64,000 nucleotides of DNA from Actinomycetes bacterium (GTDB taxonomy: Bacteria > Actinomycetota > Acidimicrobiia > Spongiisociales > JAHEDJ01), in the NCBI GenBank assembly GCA_024641245.1, contig JAHEDK010000010.1:1-64000 (forward strand), read 5' to 3'. Below, in pieces: positions 55,031 through 62,759 of this stretch; position 1 is the stretch's first letter; the number at the start of each line of letters is the position of its first letter. Made by a program: the position numbers and the translations under genes. The notes beneath the pieces are model-generated. The model had not been told where the DNA came from. It did no database searches and saw only the letters and a program-made list of their open reading frames with translations.

Positions 55031-55082
55031 TGCCGTAGGTCGCTCCTCCCTGGGGGGACCGATACACCGGGGCCCGTTCCCA

Positions 55083-55517
55083 CTAGCCCTCCTTGATCTC
55101 AGCTTCCACGTCGACCGTCCCGGCGTTCTCGAACTCGAGCGTCACGCTAAATGTATCTCCTGCAACAAACTCTGCTTGCTTATCGATGCACATAACGTGC
55201 AGGCCACCGACTTTGAGTGTCGTCTGGCTATTAGCCGGGATCTCGATCCCGGCCGGACCGACCGGAGCCATGCCCATCACACCGTCGTTCATCATCGACT
55301 CGTGCAGTTCCGCCACTGCACACGCCGGAGAGGAGGCGGCGACGAGGTGATCGGCGGAGTCTGTGTTGTTCGTTATCACCATGTAGAAAGCGCCGTTGGC
55401 AGCGACCGAAGGGGACGGTCTCCCCCACGCATCAGCAACCTCTATGTCGGCTCCTCCACCGCAGGCGGCAGCCACCAGGGCAAGTGCAGCAATCGACCAA
55501 ACCCATGTCACTTTCAT
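55083..55517 (-). CDS. PCu(A)C-type copper chaperone lipoprotein
   Basis: The 144-residue protein has a lipoprotein signal (ALALVAAAC, Cys19) and the PCu(A)C copper-binding pattern: His72 with Met75/76 (LHESMM), Met83, and His107-x-Met109 (GLHVMC). PCuAC proteins hand copper to Sco or to the CuA centre of cytochrome oxidase on the outer face of the membrane. ATG preceded by AGGAG. It lies ten bases downstream of a Sco gene in the same operon. Confidence 0.92.
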   Translation of the reverse strand: MKVTWVWSIAALALVAAACGGGADIEVADAWGRPSPSVAANGAFYMVITNNTDSADHLVAASSPACAVAELHESMMNDGVMGMAPVGPAGIEIPANSQTTLKVGGLHVMCIDKQAEFVAGDTFSVTLEFENAGTVDVEAEIKEG

Positions 55518-55527
55518 GTTTGAACTC

Positions 55528-56169
55528 CTAACGCAGCATGTATTCGAGATCTGACGCGATCGCGTCCGACTCGACGCCAAATGGGATGACGATCTTCAGA
55601 TTGCCTGCCTGGTCGATGACCAGGAGCGTCGCCGTGTGCTCCATCAGATAACCGGTGGCCTCCGAGCCTTCTCCGGCCCGGTAATAGATTCCATAGAGTG
55701 TGGCCACCGATCCGATTTCTTCTTCAGTCCCGGTCAAGCCAACAAACCGATCATCGAAGTGGCGAACATACTCCCCGAGCCGATCGGCCGTGTCCCTGGC
55801 CGGGTCGATCGTCACGAAGATGAGTTGGACATCTTCCGCATCATCGTCACTGAGGCTGTCGATGGCGGCGGCAGCATCCGCCAATGTCGTCGGACAGACA
55901 TCGGGACAGAACGTGTAGCCGAAGTAGATCATCACGATTCTTCCCGCGTAGTCACTGAGAGATACCGGACCGCGATCTGAGGAAAGCGTGAAGTCCGGCG
56001 CAGCGGACAACCCCTGAATCACGGATCCGCTGAATTGATGTGGTTGGGAACGGTTGAAACCCCACCAGAAGACCAGACCGGCGATCAGCAGAGGGACCAG
56101 CAGAACGGACAAACCAAGCCAGCGTCGCGACGAAGGGTGTTCGGCTTCGGGTACAAGTGTTTCGGTCAT
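55528..56169 (-). CDS. Sco1/SenC copper-delivery protein
   Basis: The 213-residue protein has an N-terminal membrane anchor (LSVLLVPLLIAGLVFWWGF) and a thioredoxin-like domain with the Sco copper site: Cys88-Pro-Asp-Val-Cys92 (GYTFCPDVCPTTLA) and His178 (YLMEHTATL). It should help assemble CuA of the oxidase encoded nearby. ATG overlaps the stop of the upstream Sco-like gene (ATGA). Confidence 0.93.
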   Translation of the reverse strand: MTETLVPEAEHPSSRRWLGLSVLLVPLLIAGLVFWWGFNRSQPHQFSGSVIQGLSAAPDFTLSSDRGPVSLSDYAGRIVMIYFGYTFCPDVCPTTLADAAAAIDSLSDDDAEDVQLIFVTIDPARDTADRLGEYVRHFDDRFVGLTGTEEEIGSVATLYGIYYRAGEGSEATGYLMEHTATLLVIDQAGNLKIVIPFGVESDAIASDLEYMLR

Positions 56170-56891
56170 GGTGCGTAGCAAAGGAACAGATGGGCGGCTT
56201 CATAGGCCAGGCCGGCCGGACCGTGGCTGTTGGCCTCCTCTTCCGCCAGTACGCCGAGATGGCGAAGAATGCGCTCACTGTCCGAGGCCTGCGTCGCGTA
56301 CTTGTACTCATTGCGAATGATGCCGGCGCCGTCAACTAGCACGAAGCTCCGATCTAGAGTGATGATGCCATCGTCGCCGAGGCTGAAGTACGTGCCGAAT
56401 CCTCCTGCGACGACGTCCGCCAGAAAGCGTTGGTCGTTGACTGTAGCAAAAGCCCATACCTCTGGATCTGCACCGACCGACTCCGCGTATGAGGCCATGC
56501 TTTCTGGAGTTTCCGCCGGGTCCACCGAGATGGTGACGAGAGCAACCTCGAAGCCGCGGAGTTCCGCGCTCGCCAGACCCTCCTGAACCTCTCGCATGGT
56601 CTGGTCGATGGAGTCACAGGTCACACACGACGAGTAACTGAACGTGTAGAGAGCGAATCGGCCCCGCATGTCCTCACTCGTCAGGCTGCGACCCTCTGAA
56701 TCGACGAGGCTGAAGCCGGGAGCCAGACGTACCCTGGGGAGGACCTGGATCGGCTGAAAGGTGACGAAGGCGAACACCGAGCCCACCACCAACGCGGCAA
56801 GAACGGCAATACCGACGAACCAACGTCTCCCTCGCTGGGTGAGCCGGGGTTCCTGAATCGGTTGAGGCGATACGGTCGTTATGTCGACCAT
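56166..56891 (-). CDS. Sco-like protein with CxxC instead of the copper site
   Basis: The 241-residue protein has a membrane anchor (GIAVLAALVVGSVFAFVTF) and a Sco/thioredoxin-like domain, but the cysteines are Cys89-Val-Thr-Cys92 (SYSSCVTCDSID), a CxxC rather than CxxxC, and the later Sco histidine is absent (DRSFVLVDGAG). It is therefore more likely a thiol-disulfide reductase, perhaps reducing the partner Sco or CuA cysteines, than a copper carrier. ATG follows AGGAG. The C-terminal tail (GLAYEAAHLFLCYAP) is odd and hydrophobic. Confidence 0.8.
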   Translation of the reverse strand: MVDITTVSPQPIQEPRLTQRGRRWFVGIAVLAALVVGSVFAFVTFQPIQVLPRVRLAPGFSLVDSEGRSLTSEDMRGRFALYTFSYSSCVTCDSIDQTMREVQEGLASAELRGFEVALVTISVDPAETPESMASYAESVGADPEVWAFATVNDQRFLADVVAGGFGTYFSLGDDGIITLDRSFVLVDGAGIIRNEYKYATQASDSERILRHLGVLAEEEANSHGPAGLAYEAAHLFLCYAP

Positions 56892-57025
56892 GAATACTCC
56901 TGCGTCGTGGTCGGACGCAACGGGTGAATTGTAAACCCTCAAGGGGCCCGTGAATCCGACGCCACCCGGATCAGGAACAGAGCCGATTCGCACTCTCATT
57001 GCGCCTCGACAATCCTTCCGACCAT

Positions 57026-57496
57026 ATGTGGAGATACCGGCTGGCGCTCATCGTCTTCTGCCTCGGAACGCTCGGCGCCTGCGACCAAAGCGACCCACTG
57101 ATGCATGGAGAGGACGCCCTGCCGACCCGTGTCGAGAACCTCTCGGGAACCTACGTTCTCAACGGCATCGACCCACTCGGCAACGAATACACCGGACACC
57201 TCGAGGTTACGGATACTCAACGGAGCGGCATCTACGATCTTCAGTGGATCGTCACCGAGGCGTTTCAGCTCGGTACCGGACGCCTGGACGGCAACCTCCT
57301 CGAGGTCGAATGGCGTACATCCGACCAAGCAGCCCAGGAAGTGTCCGGGACGGCCACTTTCACGGTAACGGTCGACGGGGAACTCTACGGATCGAAACAC
57401 CTCGACGGGAACGACGGTGAATGGCGCGAAACGGCCTATCCCAGCGGTGGCGAGTCGCGAGTCCCCGGGGGCGGGTCCCCGGTCGCCGGTCGCTGA
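57026..57496 (+). CDS. Putative lipoprotein of unknown function
   Basis: The 156-residue protein has a lipoprotein signal (LIVFCLGTLGAC) and a beta-rich globular part (LSGTYVLNGIDPLGNEYTGHLEV, GTATFTVTVDGELYGSKHLDG) that resembles small extracytoplasmic lipocalin- or fibronectin-binding-like proteins, without a recognised family. It is encoded opposite to the respiratory genes around it. The final 16 or so residues (GGESRVPGGGSPVAGR) are encoded by a CGAGTCGCGA-type repeat, so the original end of the gene has probably been altered. Confidence 0.55.
   Translation: MWRYRLALIVFCLGTLGACDQSDPLMHGEDALPTRVENLSGTYVLNGIDPLGNEYTGHLEVTDTQRSGIYDLQWIVTEAFQLGTGRLDGNLLEVEWRTSDQAAQEVSGTATFTVTVDGELYGSKHLDGNDGEWRETAYPSGGESRVPGGGSPVAGR
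57450..57494 (+). repeat. CGAGTCGCGA-type repeat forming the end of the lipoprotein gene
   Basis: GGCGAGTCGCGAGTCCCC, GGGGGCGGGTCCCCGG and TCGCCGGTCGC are imperfect repeats of a short unit, close to the complement of the block at 59-95. The array ends at the lipoprotein stop codon. Confidence 0.6.
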
Positions 57497-57516
57497 TCTG
57501 TCGTTCTGGCGGAAGC

Positions 57517-57879
57517 CTAGAGGTCGAGCAGATACTCCACCAGGGAGTCGATCTGAGCATCGCTCAACTTCCAACCCTTTGGCATTACACCGGTTGCGTA
57601 GCCTTCGACGAGGTGAGAATCCGGATCAGTGATCGATGCCCGCAAGTATTCCCCGGCCGTCACACCGGCCACCCGAGTACCGGCGACAGACCCGATCCCG
57701 GCAAGCGACGGGCCGATGCCGTCTGCGCCCGGTTCGATCGAGTGACACGCCGTGCATCCGGCCTTGCCGCCGACGACGATCGAGGTGAAGAGATCTTCAC
57801 CGAGCAGCCCGGGTTCGTCGCCGGATCCGCACGACGCAATCAAGAGAACCAGGCCAACCGTCAATCCAACGACTCTCAT
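57517..57879 (-). CDS. Lipoprotein cytochrome c
   Basis: The 120-residue protein has a lipoprotein signal ending LIASC (Cys17) and one class I cytochrome c domain with Cys42-Thr-Ala-Cys45-His46 and a probable Met ligand in ATGVMPKGW. The domain closely resembles the C-terminal domain of the fusion protein encoded upstream (GEDLF, GAGC/GKAGC, GIGPSLAG, GEYL, VEYLL), so the two are recent paralogues. It starts three bases after the stop of that gene and probably receives its electrons and passes them to the oxidase. Confidence 0.9.
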   Translation of the reverse strand: MRVVGLTVGLVLLIASCGSGDEPGLLGEDLFTSIVVGGKAGCTACHSIEPGADGIGPSLAGIGSVAGTRVAGVTAGEYLRASITDPDSHLVEGYATGVMPKGWKLSDAQIDSLVEYLLDL

Positions 57880-57882
57880 CCA

Positions 57883-60114
57883 TCACCTCAAAGTAAGAAG
57901 ATACGCAACCAGATCATTCAGTTCAACATCGGTCAAACTCTCACCGGTATCCGCCCGCATTTGCCCGGAAGGAAACCCCTCAACGACGTACTGATCGGGA
58001 TCCAGGATCGACTGCTGCAGATACTCCTCAGCAGACACACCCGGTATACGCTCTGCGGCGCGAGCGCCAACGCCGGCCAGAGACGGCCCAACCCCGTCGT
58101 CGCCCTCTCGAAGCGAGTGGCAAACCCTGCACCCGGCCCCGCCACGGATGGCGGCAGCCTTGAAGAGATCCTCACCTCGCTCCGGATCTGGCTCACCCAA
58201 CGCATCGGTGATGGTTATCGAGACAATCTCCCGCTCTTCGATGACTCGTGAGTCCTCGAATGCCCCCATCTGTCGTTCGCCGCCATCGTCGACAACGACA
58301 AACACCTCGTGCAATCCGGGCCTCACCTCAACCTGCTCAAAGACCGTCACGGCCGATCCACCGTACAAGCGATCCAATGCGACCGCCCCATCGATGAGTA
58401 CTCTCAGTCGAGTCCCGCTTCCTCCGAACGCTCCGTCGGGAGCCGGGCTTCCTTCGATAGCCGCTCCGACGCGGTGTTTCATCGAGACCTCTACGACCGC
58501 GGAGTCGTCACCGAACGCATCCACCGGAACGAAGGTCAGCAGAAGTTGTCCGACGGCCAACACTCCGATCATCATCGAAACGGGTATCAGCCGCCACCAT
58601 TGTGGCGGCGGAACCACCTCCCGGAACCTCATCGGAACGTTGACCGGCGGGGGATCTCCCGGCGCTCTCCAATCGAACTCGACCCGGGCGAGATCGAGGC
58701 TCTCGTGCGCTTTCGGGCGCCGCTGCCCGGTCAATCGGGCTTGGGCCCACTCATTCCCCTCGCGGTTGGCGCAGTCATCCGGCGGACATCCAATCAGGCG
58801 CACCCGACTTCCTCCTGCAGACAGCACTGCCTCGACCTCATCAGGATGGATCATCCCGACACAGGTAGCCGGAATCATGATCCCCGAACCGTCGGCGGTC
58901 GCATGCGGCAGATGTCGCTCACATACATATAAGACTTCCGCTCCCGCCCGGAACTCCGGGTGAACCAAAGCCCAACCGGTCTCGGGGGGCTTGCCGTCGA
59001 ACGAGATGGCAAGCGGCGGACAACTCCCGATACAGATGCCACACGACACGCACTTGCGTGGATCGACAACGGCCAGGAGATCACCGGTTGCCTGCCGGCC
59101 CATCGTCATCGCCGTGTACGGGCAATCGACGAAACAGAGCGTGCACCCCGTGCACCGTTCGGCGTCCACCACCACGGGGGACGGCAGCCTGCGCCGCAGC
59201 AACCAGGGGATGGCAGCTCCAATGATCGTCACGGTGGCAACGGCAGCCCACAACAACACGGGTCGGCGCAATGCAGCCGGAAGGTAGGCGAGAAACCACA
59301 GATCGAGGTCGAGCGTCCCAACCCGCTCGGTGACGTCCAGCGCAGGAAGCATCCCCACCGGTACCGCAACTGCGGCCGAGACCAATACAGCGCTGGATAC
59401 CCACATCCAATGGGCAGGTGGCAACCAGTGAGCCCGGTTCAGCCGCCGGAGGTGATACCAGAGCATCACAGCGATGACCGCGCTCGCCAGCACATGCGCG
59501 GTGATGACCAGCACGAGAAACACCCAGCCAGATCCTGAATAGTCTGGGGTGAGGGTGTTGACGATGAACGCATCCGCGCCGGGAATCCAATCGATCAGGT
59601 CGATCAGCGACTGATTCAGTGGACCTGCGGTGACATCCCAGATCATCCAATAACCTGTGACACCCGCCAGCCATACAAGCGACACAGAGGCCACGCCGGT
59701 GACCCACGCAGTCCAGCGGGCTCCTCGGAATCGATCCATGAAGAACGTTCTCCATGCGTGGATAGCGGCCGTTATCAGCGTGGCTGCGGAGGCATACCGG
59801 TGAACGGCGCGGACGATCCGGCCGACCGGGTTCTTCTCAATGCCCGCCACGGCCTTGTAGGTGGCGTCGAATCCGAACTGATAGAACAGGGTCAGGTAGA
59901 TGCCCGTGACGAGGAGCAGCACCAGCAAGAAGATCGTGATGGTGCCCGTGTGATACAGCGGATTCAGGTTCCGGTCACGAACGAATCTGCCGACGAGGCG
60001 CTCAACAGTCAGCGACCACGACTCGAACCGATTAAGCCATCGCTTGACGGCTCCACCCTGGCGGGCGTCCCAGTCGACCGCAGGCTGGAGTTCGTTGAGA
60101 CGTTCGGAATTCAT
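57883..60114 (-). CDS. Cytochrome b / di-[4Fe-4S] ferredoxin / MvhD-like / cytochrome c fusion
   Basis: The 743-residue protein joins several modules. Residues 30-310: a membrane diheme cytochrome b of the bc1/b6f N-terminal type, heme ligands His105, His119, His207 and His221, each pair 14 apart. Residues 315-370: a bacterial-type ferredoxin, Cys321-x2-324-x2-327-x3-331 and Cys355-x2-358-x2-361-x3-365. Residues 390-465: an MvhD / hydrogenase delta-like domain with Cys398, Cys418, Cys443 and Cys448 (ATCVGMIHPDEV, LIGCPPDDCANREGN). Then one helix (about 507-530), a beta-rich segment, and a cytochrome c domain with Cys662-x2-Cys665-His666 and probable Met719. No Rieske gene is near. Likely a quinol- or ferredoxin-linked electron carrier feeding cytochrome c. 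Confidence 0.88.
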   Translation of the reverse strand: MNSERLNELQPAVDWDARQGGAVKRWLNRFESWSLTVERLVGRFVRDRNLNPLYHTGTITIFLLVLLLVTGIYLTLFYQFGFDATYKAVAGIEKNPVGRIVRAVHRYASAATLITAAIHAWRTFFMDRFRGARWTAWVTGVASVSLVWLAGVTGYWMIWDVTAGPLNQSLIDLIDWIPGADAFIVNTLTPDYSGSGWVFLVLVITAHVLASAVIAVMLWYHLRRLNRAHWLPPAHWMWVSSAVLVSAAVAVPVGMLPALDVTERVGTLDLDLWFLAYLPAALRRPVLLWAAVATVTIIGAAIPWLLRRRLPSPVVVDAERCTGCTLCFVDCPYTAMTMGRQATGDLLAVVDPRKCVSCGICIGSCPPLAISFDGKPPETGWALVHPEFRAGAEVLYVCERHLPHATADGSGIMIPATCVGMIHPDEVEAVLSAGGSRVRLIGCPPDDCANREGNEWAQARLTGQRRPKAHESLDLARVEFDWRAPGDPPPVNVPMRFREVVPPPQWWRLIPVSMMIGVLAVGQLLLTFVPVDAFGDDSAVVEVSMKHRVGAAIEGSPAPDGAFGGSGTRLRVLIDGAVALDRLYGGSAVTVFEQVEVRPGLHEVFVVVDDGGERQMGAFEDSRVIEEREIVSITITDALGEPDPERGEDLFKAAAIRGGAGCRVCHSLREGDDGVGPSLAGVGARAAERIPGVSAEEYLQQSILDPDQYVVEGFPSGQMRADTGESLTDVELNDLVAYLLTLR

Positions 60115-60120
60115 AGCGGG

Positions 60121-60235
60121 GTTACAGGTTCTTGGTTCTACGTTTTCGGTTCTGAGTTGTCGAAGAACCTTTGATCCTCGCAACGGCGTTGACCGGGCCC
60201 CAGAACGTAGAACCTGAAACCCAGCACTTCTGGTG
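60121..60235. repeat. GTTCTAGG/GTTCTACG-type repeats between the fusion gene and oxidase subunit I
   Basis: GGTTCTTGGTTCTACG with TTTTCGGTTCTGAG (from 60127) and, inverted, CCCAGAACGTAGAACCTG (from 60199) flank a short middle part. They resemble the GTTCTAGG blocks at 29-52 and 18992-19014. This 124-base gap otherwise holds only the region before the fusion gene start. Confidence 0.6.
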
Positions 60236-60238
60236 CGA

Positions 60239-61900
60239 TTAGGGCCTGAACCCCGGCGACGACAGATCGATGTTGCCGATCTGCTCGATCAACTGTGGAC
60301 CGTAGGCAACCAGGATCAACGCCACCGTCCCGATGAGCCAGGGCGTCCACCAGTCGAGCTTCGCCGGTGTCTCCTGAGCAGGATGCACCGATTCGGCGAC
60401 GGGAATCTCAACTTCTTCGTCGGGACCGGCGAGCAGCTTCTTCGACCACCAGGTCCTGGCGATATTGAAGACGAACATGTAGGCGGACACGAACAAGATG
60501 GCGCCGCCGATGCTCGTGCGGAGCAGATGACCGCTCCACTCGTCCGGAACGTACGGCGCCTCACCTAGCGGCGTCCGTCGCGGTGCACCGAGCAAACCGA
60601 GGACGTGCATCGCATTCGAGAAGATCAGCATCCCGACGAACCAGAGCCACGTTTGGATCTGGGCCCATTTGCGGCTCCACAGCCGCCTGCCGCGCAGATA
60701 CGGAACAAGCCAGTAGGAGATCCCCATGAAGGACAACGCCGAGGCTGAGGCCACGGTGAGATGGAAGTGCCCGGAGACCCAGGCGGTGTTGTGAATGACC
60801 AGGTTGATGTTGTAGGAGGCGTTGGTTATCCCCCCGATACCTCCGAAGAAGAACAGAATGCCGGCCAGCAGCTGGGCGCTGACGGACGGATCGTTCCATG
60901 GAAGTTTCGGTATCCAACCGAGCCACCCTTTGCCCCCCCGCTTTCGTCCTGCACGTTCCAGTGAGGCGATGACGGTGAAAGCAGTGATCATCGAAGGAAA
61001 GAACACCGCGTAGGTGAGGATCGCATGGATGTACTTCCATCCGGCCGGGACGCCCGGGTCGACGAACTGATGGTGGAACCCGAGGGGCACCGAAAGCAGA
61101 AGGAACAACCAGAATGCGATCCTCGCCAACGAGTCGCTGAAGAGCTTGCCGCCGGCCTGCTTGGGGAGCATGGCGTACCACGACACGTAGGCGGGCAGGA
61201 GCCAGAAGTAGACCAGTGGATGACCCGTGAACCAGAAGTAGGTTCTGGCCAGCTGCGGATCGGCTCCGTCGATCAACCCCAACGCCCAGGGAATGAGCAT
61301 TGTCAGGATTTCAACTGCGATGCCGAGCGTGGCTAGTTGCCACATGACCATGGTGATCAATCCGCCAAAGGTCATCAGCGGCGTCCGGACTCCCGGATTC
61401 TCTTTGCGCCACTCGCGCCAGGTGAAGATGAAACCGTATCCTTCAATCCAGCTGCCGACCACCACCAGGGTCAAGCCGAAGTAGAAGAACACGTTGGCCT
61501 GGAGCGGCGGATAGAAGGTGTAGAGAACGCTGGCCTCGTTGAGCAGGATCGGCACCGCAGCCATCAGGAGACCGACCACCATCGTCCAGAAGCCGATCCG
61601 GTTGAGGAGCGGGTATTTGAGCGGACGCTTGAGCCCGTAGATCGTGGTCAGCGTGAGAAAACCGGTGATGAAGAAGGTCGTGAATATCAGGGCGTTGAGC
61701 ACGCCGTGGAGTGTCAGCCCCTGGTAGTAGGACTGGATGACCGGCTCGAGGAGTGGATAGAAGTCGACCCCGCTGAATTCGAAAGCCTGGAGCGGGCCGA
61801 ACAACGACCCGATGGCGAGCGCAATGAACGCGAACAGCAGATGTTGCGAGATGAAGCTCTTCTCGGATTTCGTGAGTTCGTAGGTCGGCGTGGTCAGCAT
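60239..61900 (-). CDS. cbaA: B-family (ba3-like) heme-copper oxidase subunit I
   Basis: The 553-residue catalytic subunit has about thirteen helices. Ligands are visible: His65 (TLHGVLNA) and His380 for the low-spin heme, His227-Pro-Leu-Val-Tyr231 (cross-linked CuB His-Tyr), His276-His277 (CuB) and His378 for the high-spin heme (SGHFHLTV). The motif GHPLVYFWLLP lacks the glutamate of A-family oxidases, placing this in the B family with ba3. It reduces O2 to water and pumps protons. It lies 16 bases after the subunit II gene. Confidence 0.94.
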   Translation of the reverse strand: MLTTPTYELTKSEKSFISQHLLFAFIALAIGSLFGPLQAFEFSGVDFYPLLEPVIQSYYQGLTLHGVLNALIFTTFFITGFLTLTTIYGLKRPLKYPLLNRIGFWTMVVGLLMAAVPILLNEASVLYTFYPPLQANVFFYFGLTLVVVGSWIEGYGFIFTWREWRKENPGVRTPLMTFGGLITMVMWQLATLGIAVEILTMLIPWALGLIDGADPQLARTYFWFTGHPLVYFWLLPAYVSWYAMLPKQAGGKLFSDSLARIAFWLFLLLSVPLGFHHQFVDPGVPAGWKYIHAILTYAVFFPSMITAFTVIASLERAGRKRGGKGWLGWIPKLPWNDPSVSAQLLAGILFFFGGIGGITNASYNINLVIHNTAWVSGHFHLTVASASALSFMGISYWLVPYLRGRRLWSRKWAQIQTWLWFVGMLIFSNAMHVLGLLGAPRRTPLGEAPYVPDEWSGHLLRTSIGGAILFVSAYMFVFNIARTWWSKKLLAGPDEEVEIPVAESVHPAQETPAKLDWWTPWLIGTVALILVAYGPQLIEQIGNIDLSSPGFRP

Positions 61901-61916
61901 CTGAATCCCTCCGCGC

Positions 61917-62429
61917 TCACTTTTCGACGGTCAGCGTGCCGTACATCTGCGCGTGGGCACTGCCGCAGTACTCGGTGCAAATGAAGTCGTACGTGCCGGG
62001 TTCGTCGAACGTCATCGTCAGTTTCGACACCTGCCCCGGGACGATCTGCATATTCACATTGGTGTTCTGAATCTTGAAACCGTGCTGGACGTCGACCGAT
62101 GTGACGTAGAAGGTGACCTCCGAACCGGCGGAGATCGTCACCTCATTGGGGGCGAAGGAGAACATCTGCGCGACAACGTAGAGGTCGTAGCTTCCGTCCG
62201 GGTATGCGCGTAGTCCTGGTTCTCCGAAAGGTCCGTCTCCGATTGCAACCGTGTTCGGATCGACGCGCTCTTCGGGACTAGGCACCTGGAAACCGAGGGC
62301 AAATCCGGCGATGGTGACGGCTGTGGCGAACACCACCAGCAGCACCACTGTGAGGCGCATCCAGTTCCTCTCGTACGGATCGATGTGGAGCGACGTCTGA
62401 ACGGAGCCGTCGCCCGGAACCTCGCTCAT
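61917..62429 (-). CDS. cbaB: B-family oxidase subunit II with CuA
   Basis: The 170-residue protein has a single N-terminal helix (LTVVLLVVFATAVTIAGFALGF), short for subunit II as in ba3, and a cupredoxin domain with all CuA ligands: His116 (VQHGF), Cys151, Glu153, Cys155, His159 and Met162 (CTEYCGSAHAQM). It accepts electrons from cytochrome c. ATG 62429 overlaps the stop of the small subunit IIa gene (ATGA). Confidence 0.95.
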   Translation of the reverse strand: MSEVPGDGSVQTSLHIDPYERNWMRLTVVLLVVFATAVTIAGFALGFQVPSPEERVDPNTVAIGDGPFGEPGLRAYPDGSYDLYVVAQMFSFAPNEVTISAGSEVTFYVTSVDVQHGFKIQNTNVNMQIVPGQVSKLTMTFDEPGTYDFICTEYCGSAHAQMYGTLTVEK

Positions 62430-62566
62430 ACCGTCGTCATCCCTCTCGAGAGCAGAATCAAGTACACAGTCGCCCACAGCAGAATCAGAACGAGAACGAA
62501 GATCGCCAGGACAAGTACCGTTCCTTTCGGATGGAACTCTTCCTCAGTGGATGTGATCTCTTCCAT
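62426..62566 (-). CDS. cbaD: Small oxidase subunit IIa
   Basis: A 46-residue single-helix protein (HPKGTVLVLAIFVLVLILL, then WATVYLILLSRG) is encoded just before subunit II, with its TGA inside the subunit II ATG. In Thermus the ba3 oxidase has a 34-residue subunit IIa of the same form (short acidic start, PKG, one helix, ARG-like end). Position, coupling and shape make this the equivalent subunit. GGAAGAG precedes the ATG. Confidence 0.8.
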   Translation of the reverse strand: MEEITSTEEEFHPKGTVLVLAIFVLVLILLWATVYLILLSRGMTTV

Positions 62567-62759
62567 GTCCTTACTCTTCCGCCGGCTCACGGCCATCAAT
62601 CGGCCCCTCTTCGGAACTCCGCTCCGTGCGCAACGCGGGCGAGATTAGAGGACGCCCACCGGCGATGGCAACACTGCGTCGGAAACGACCGGGTTCTGCA
62701 CCAGCACCATCATTCGTTTTCGTACGACATATCTCTACCGGCGATCGCGCACCGCTCGC

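Noticed and set aside
57421-58251. 276-residue plus-strand frame
   Set aside because: It is antisense to the cytochrome c and fusion genes, with no domain pattern or ribosome site.
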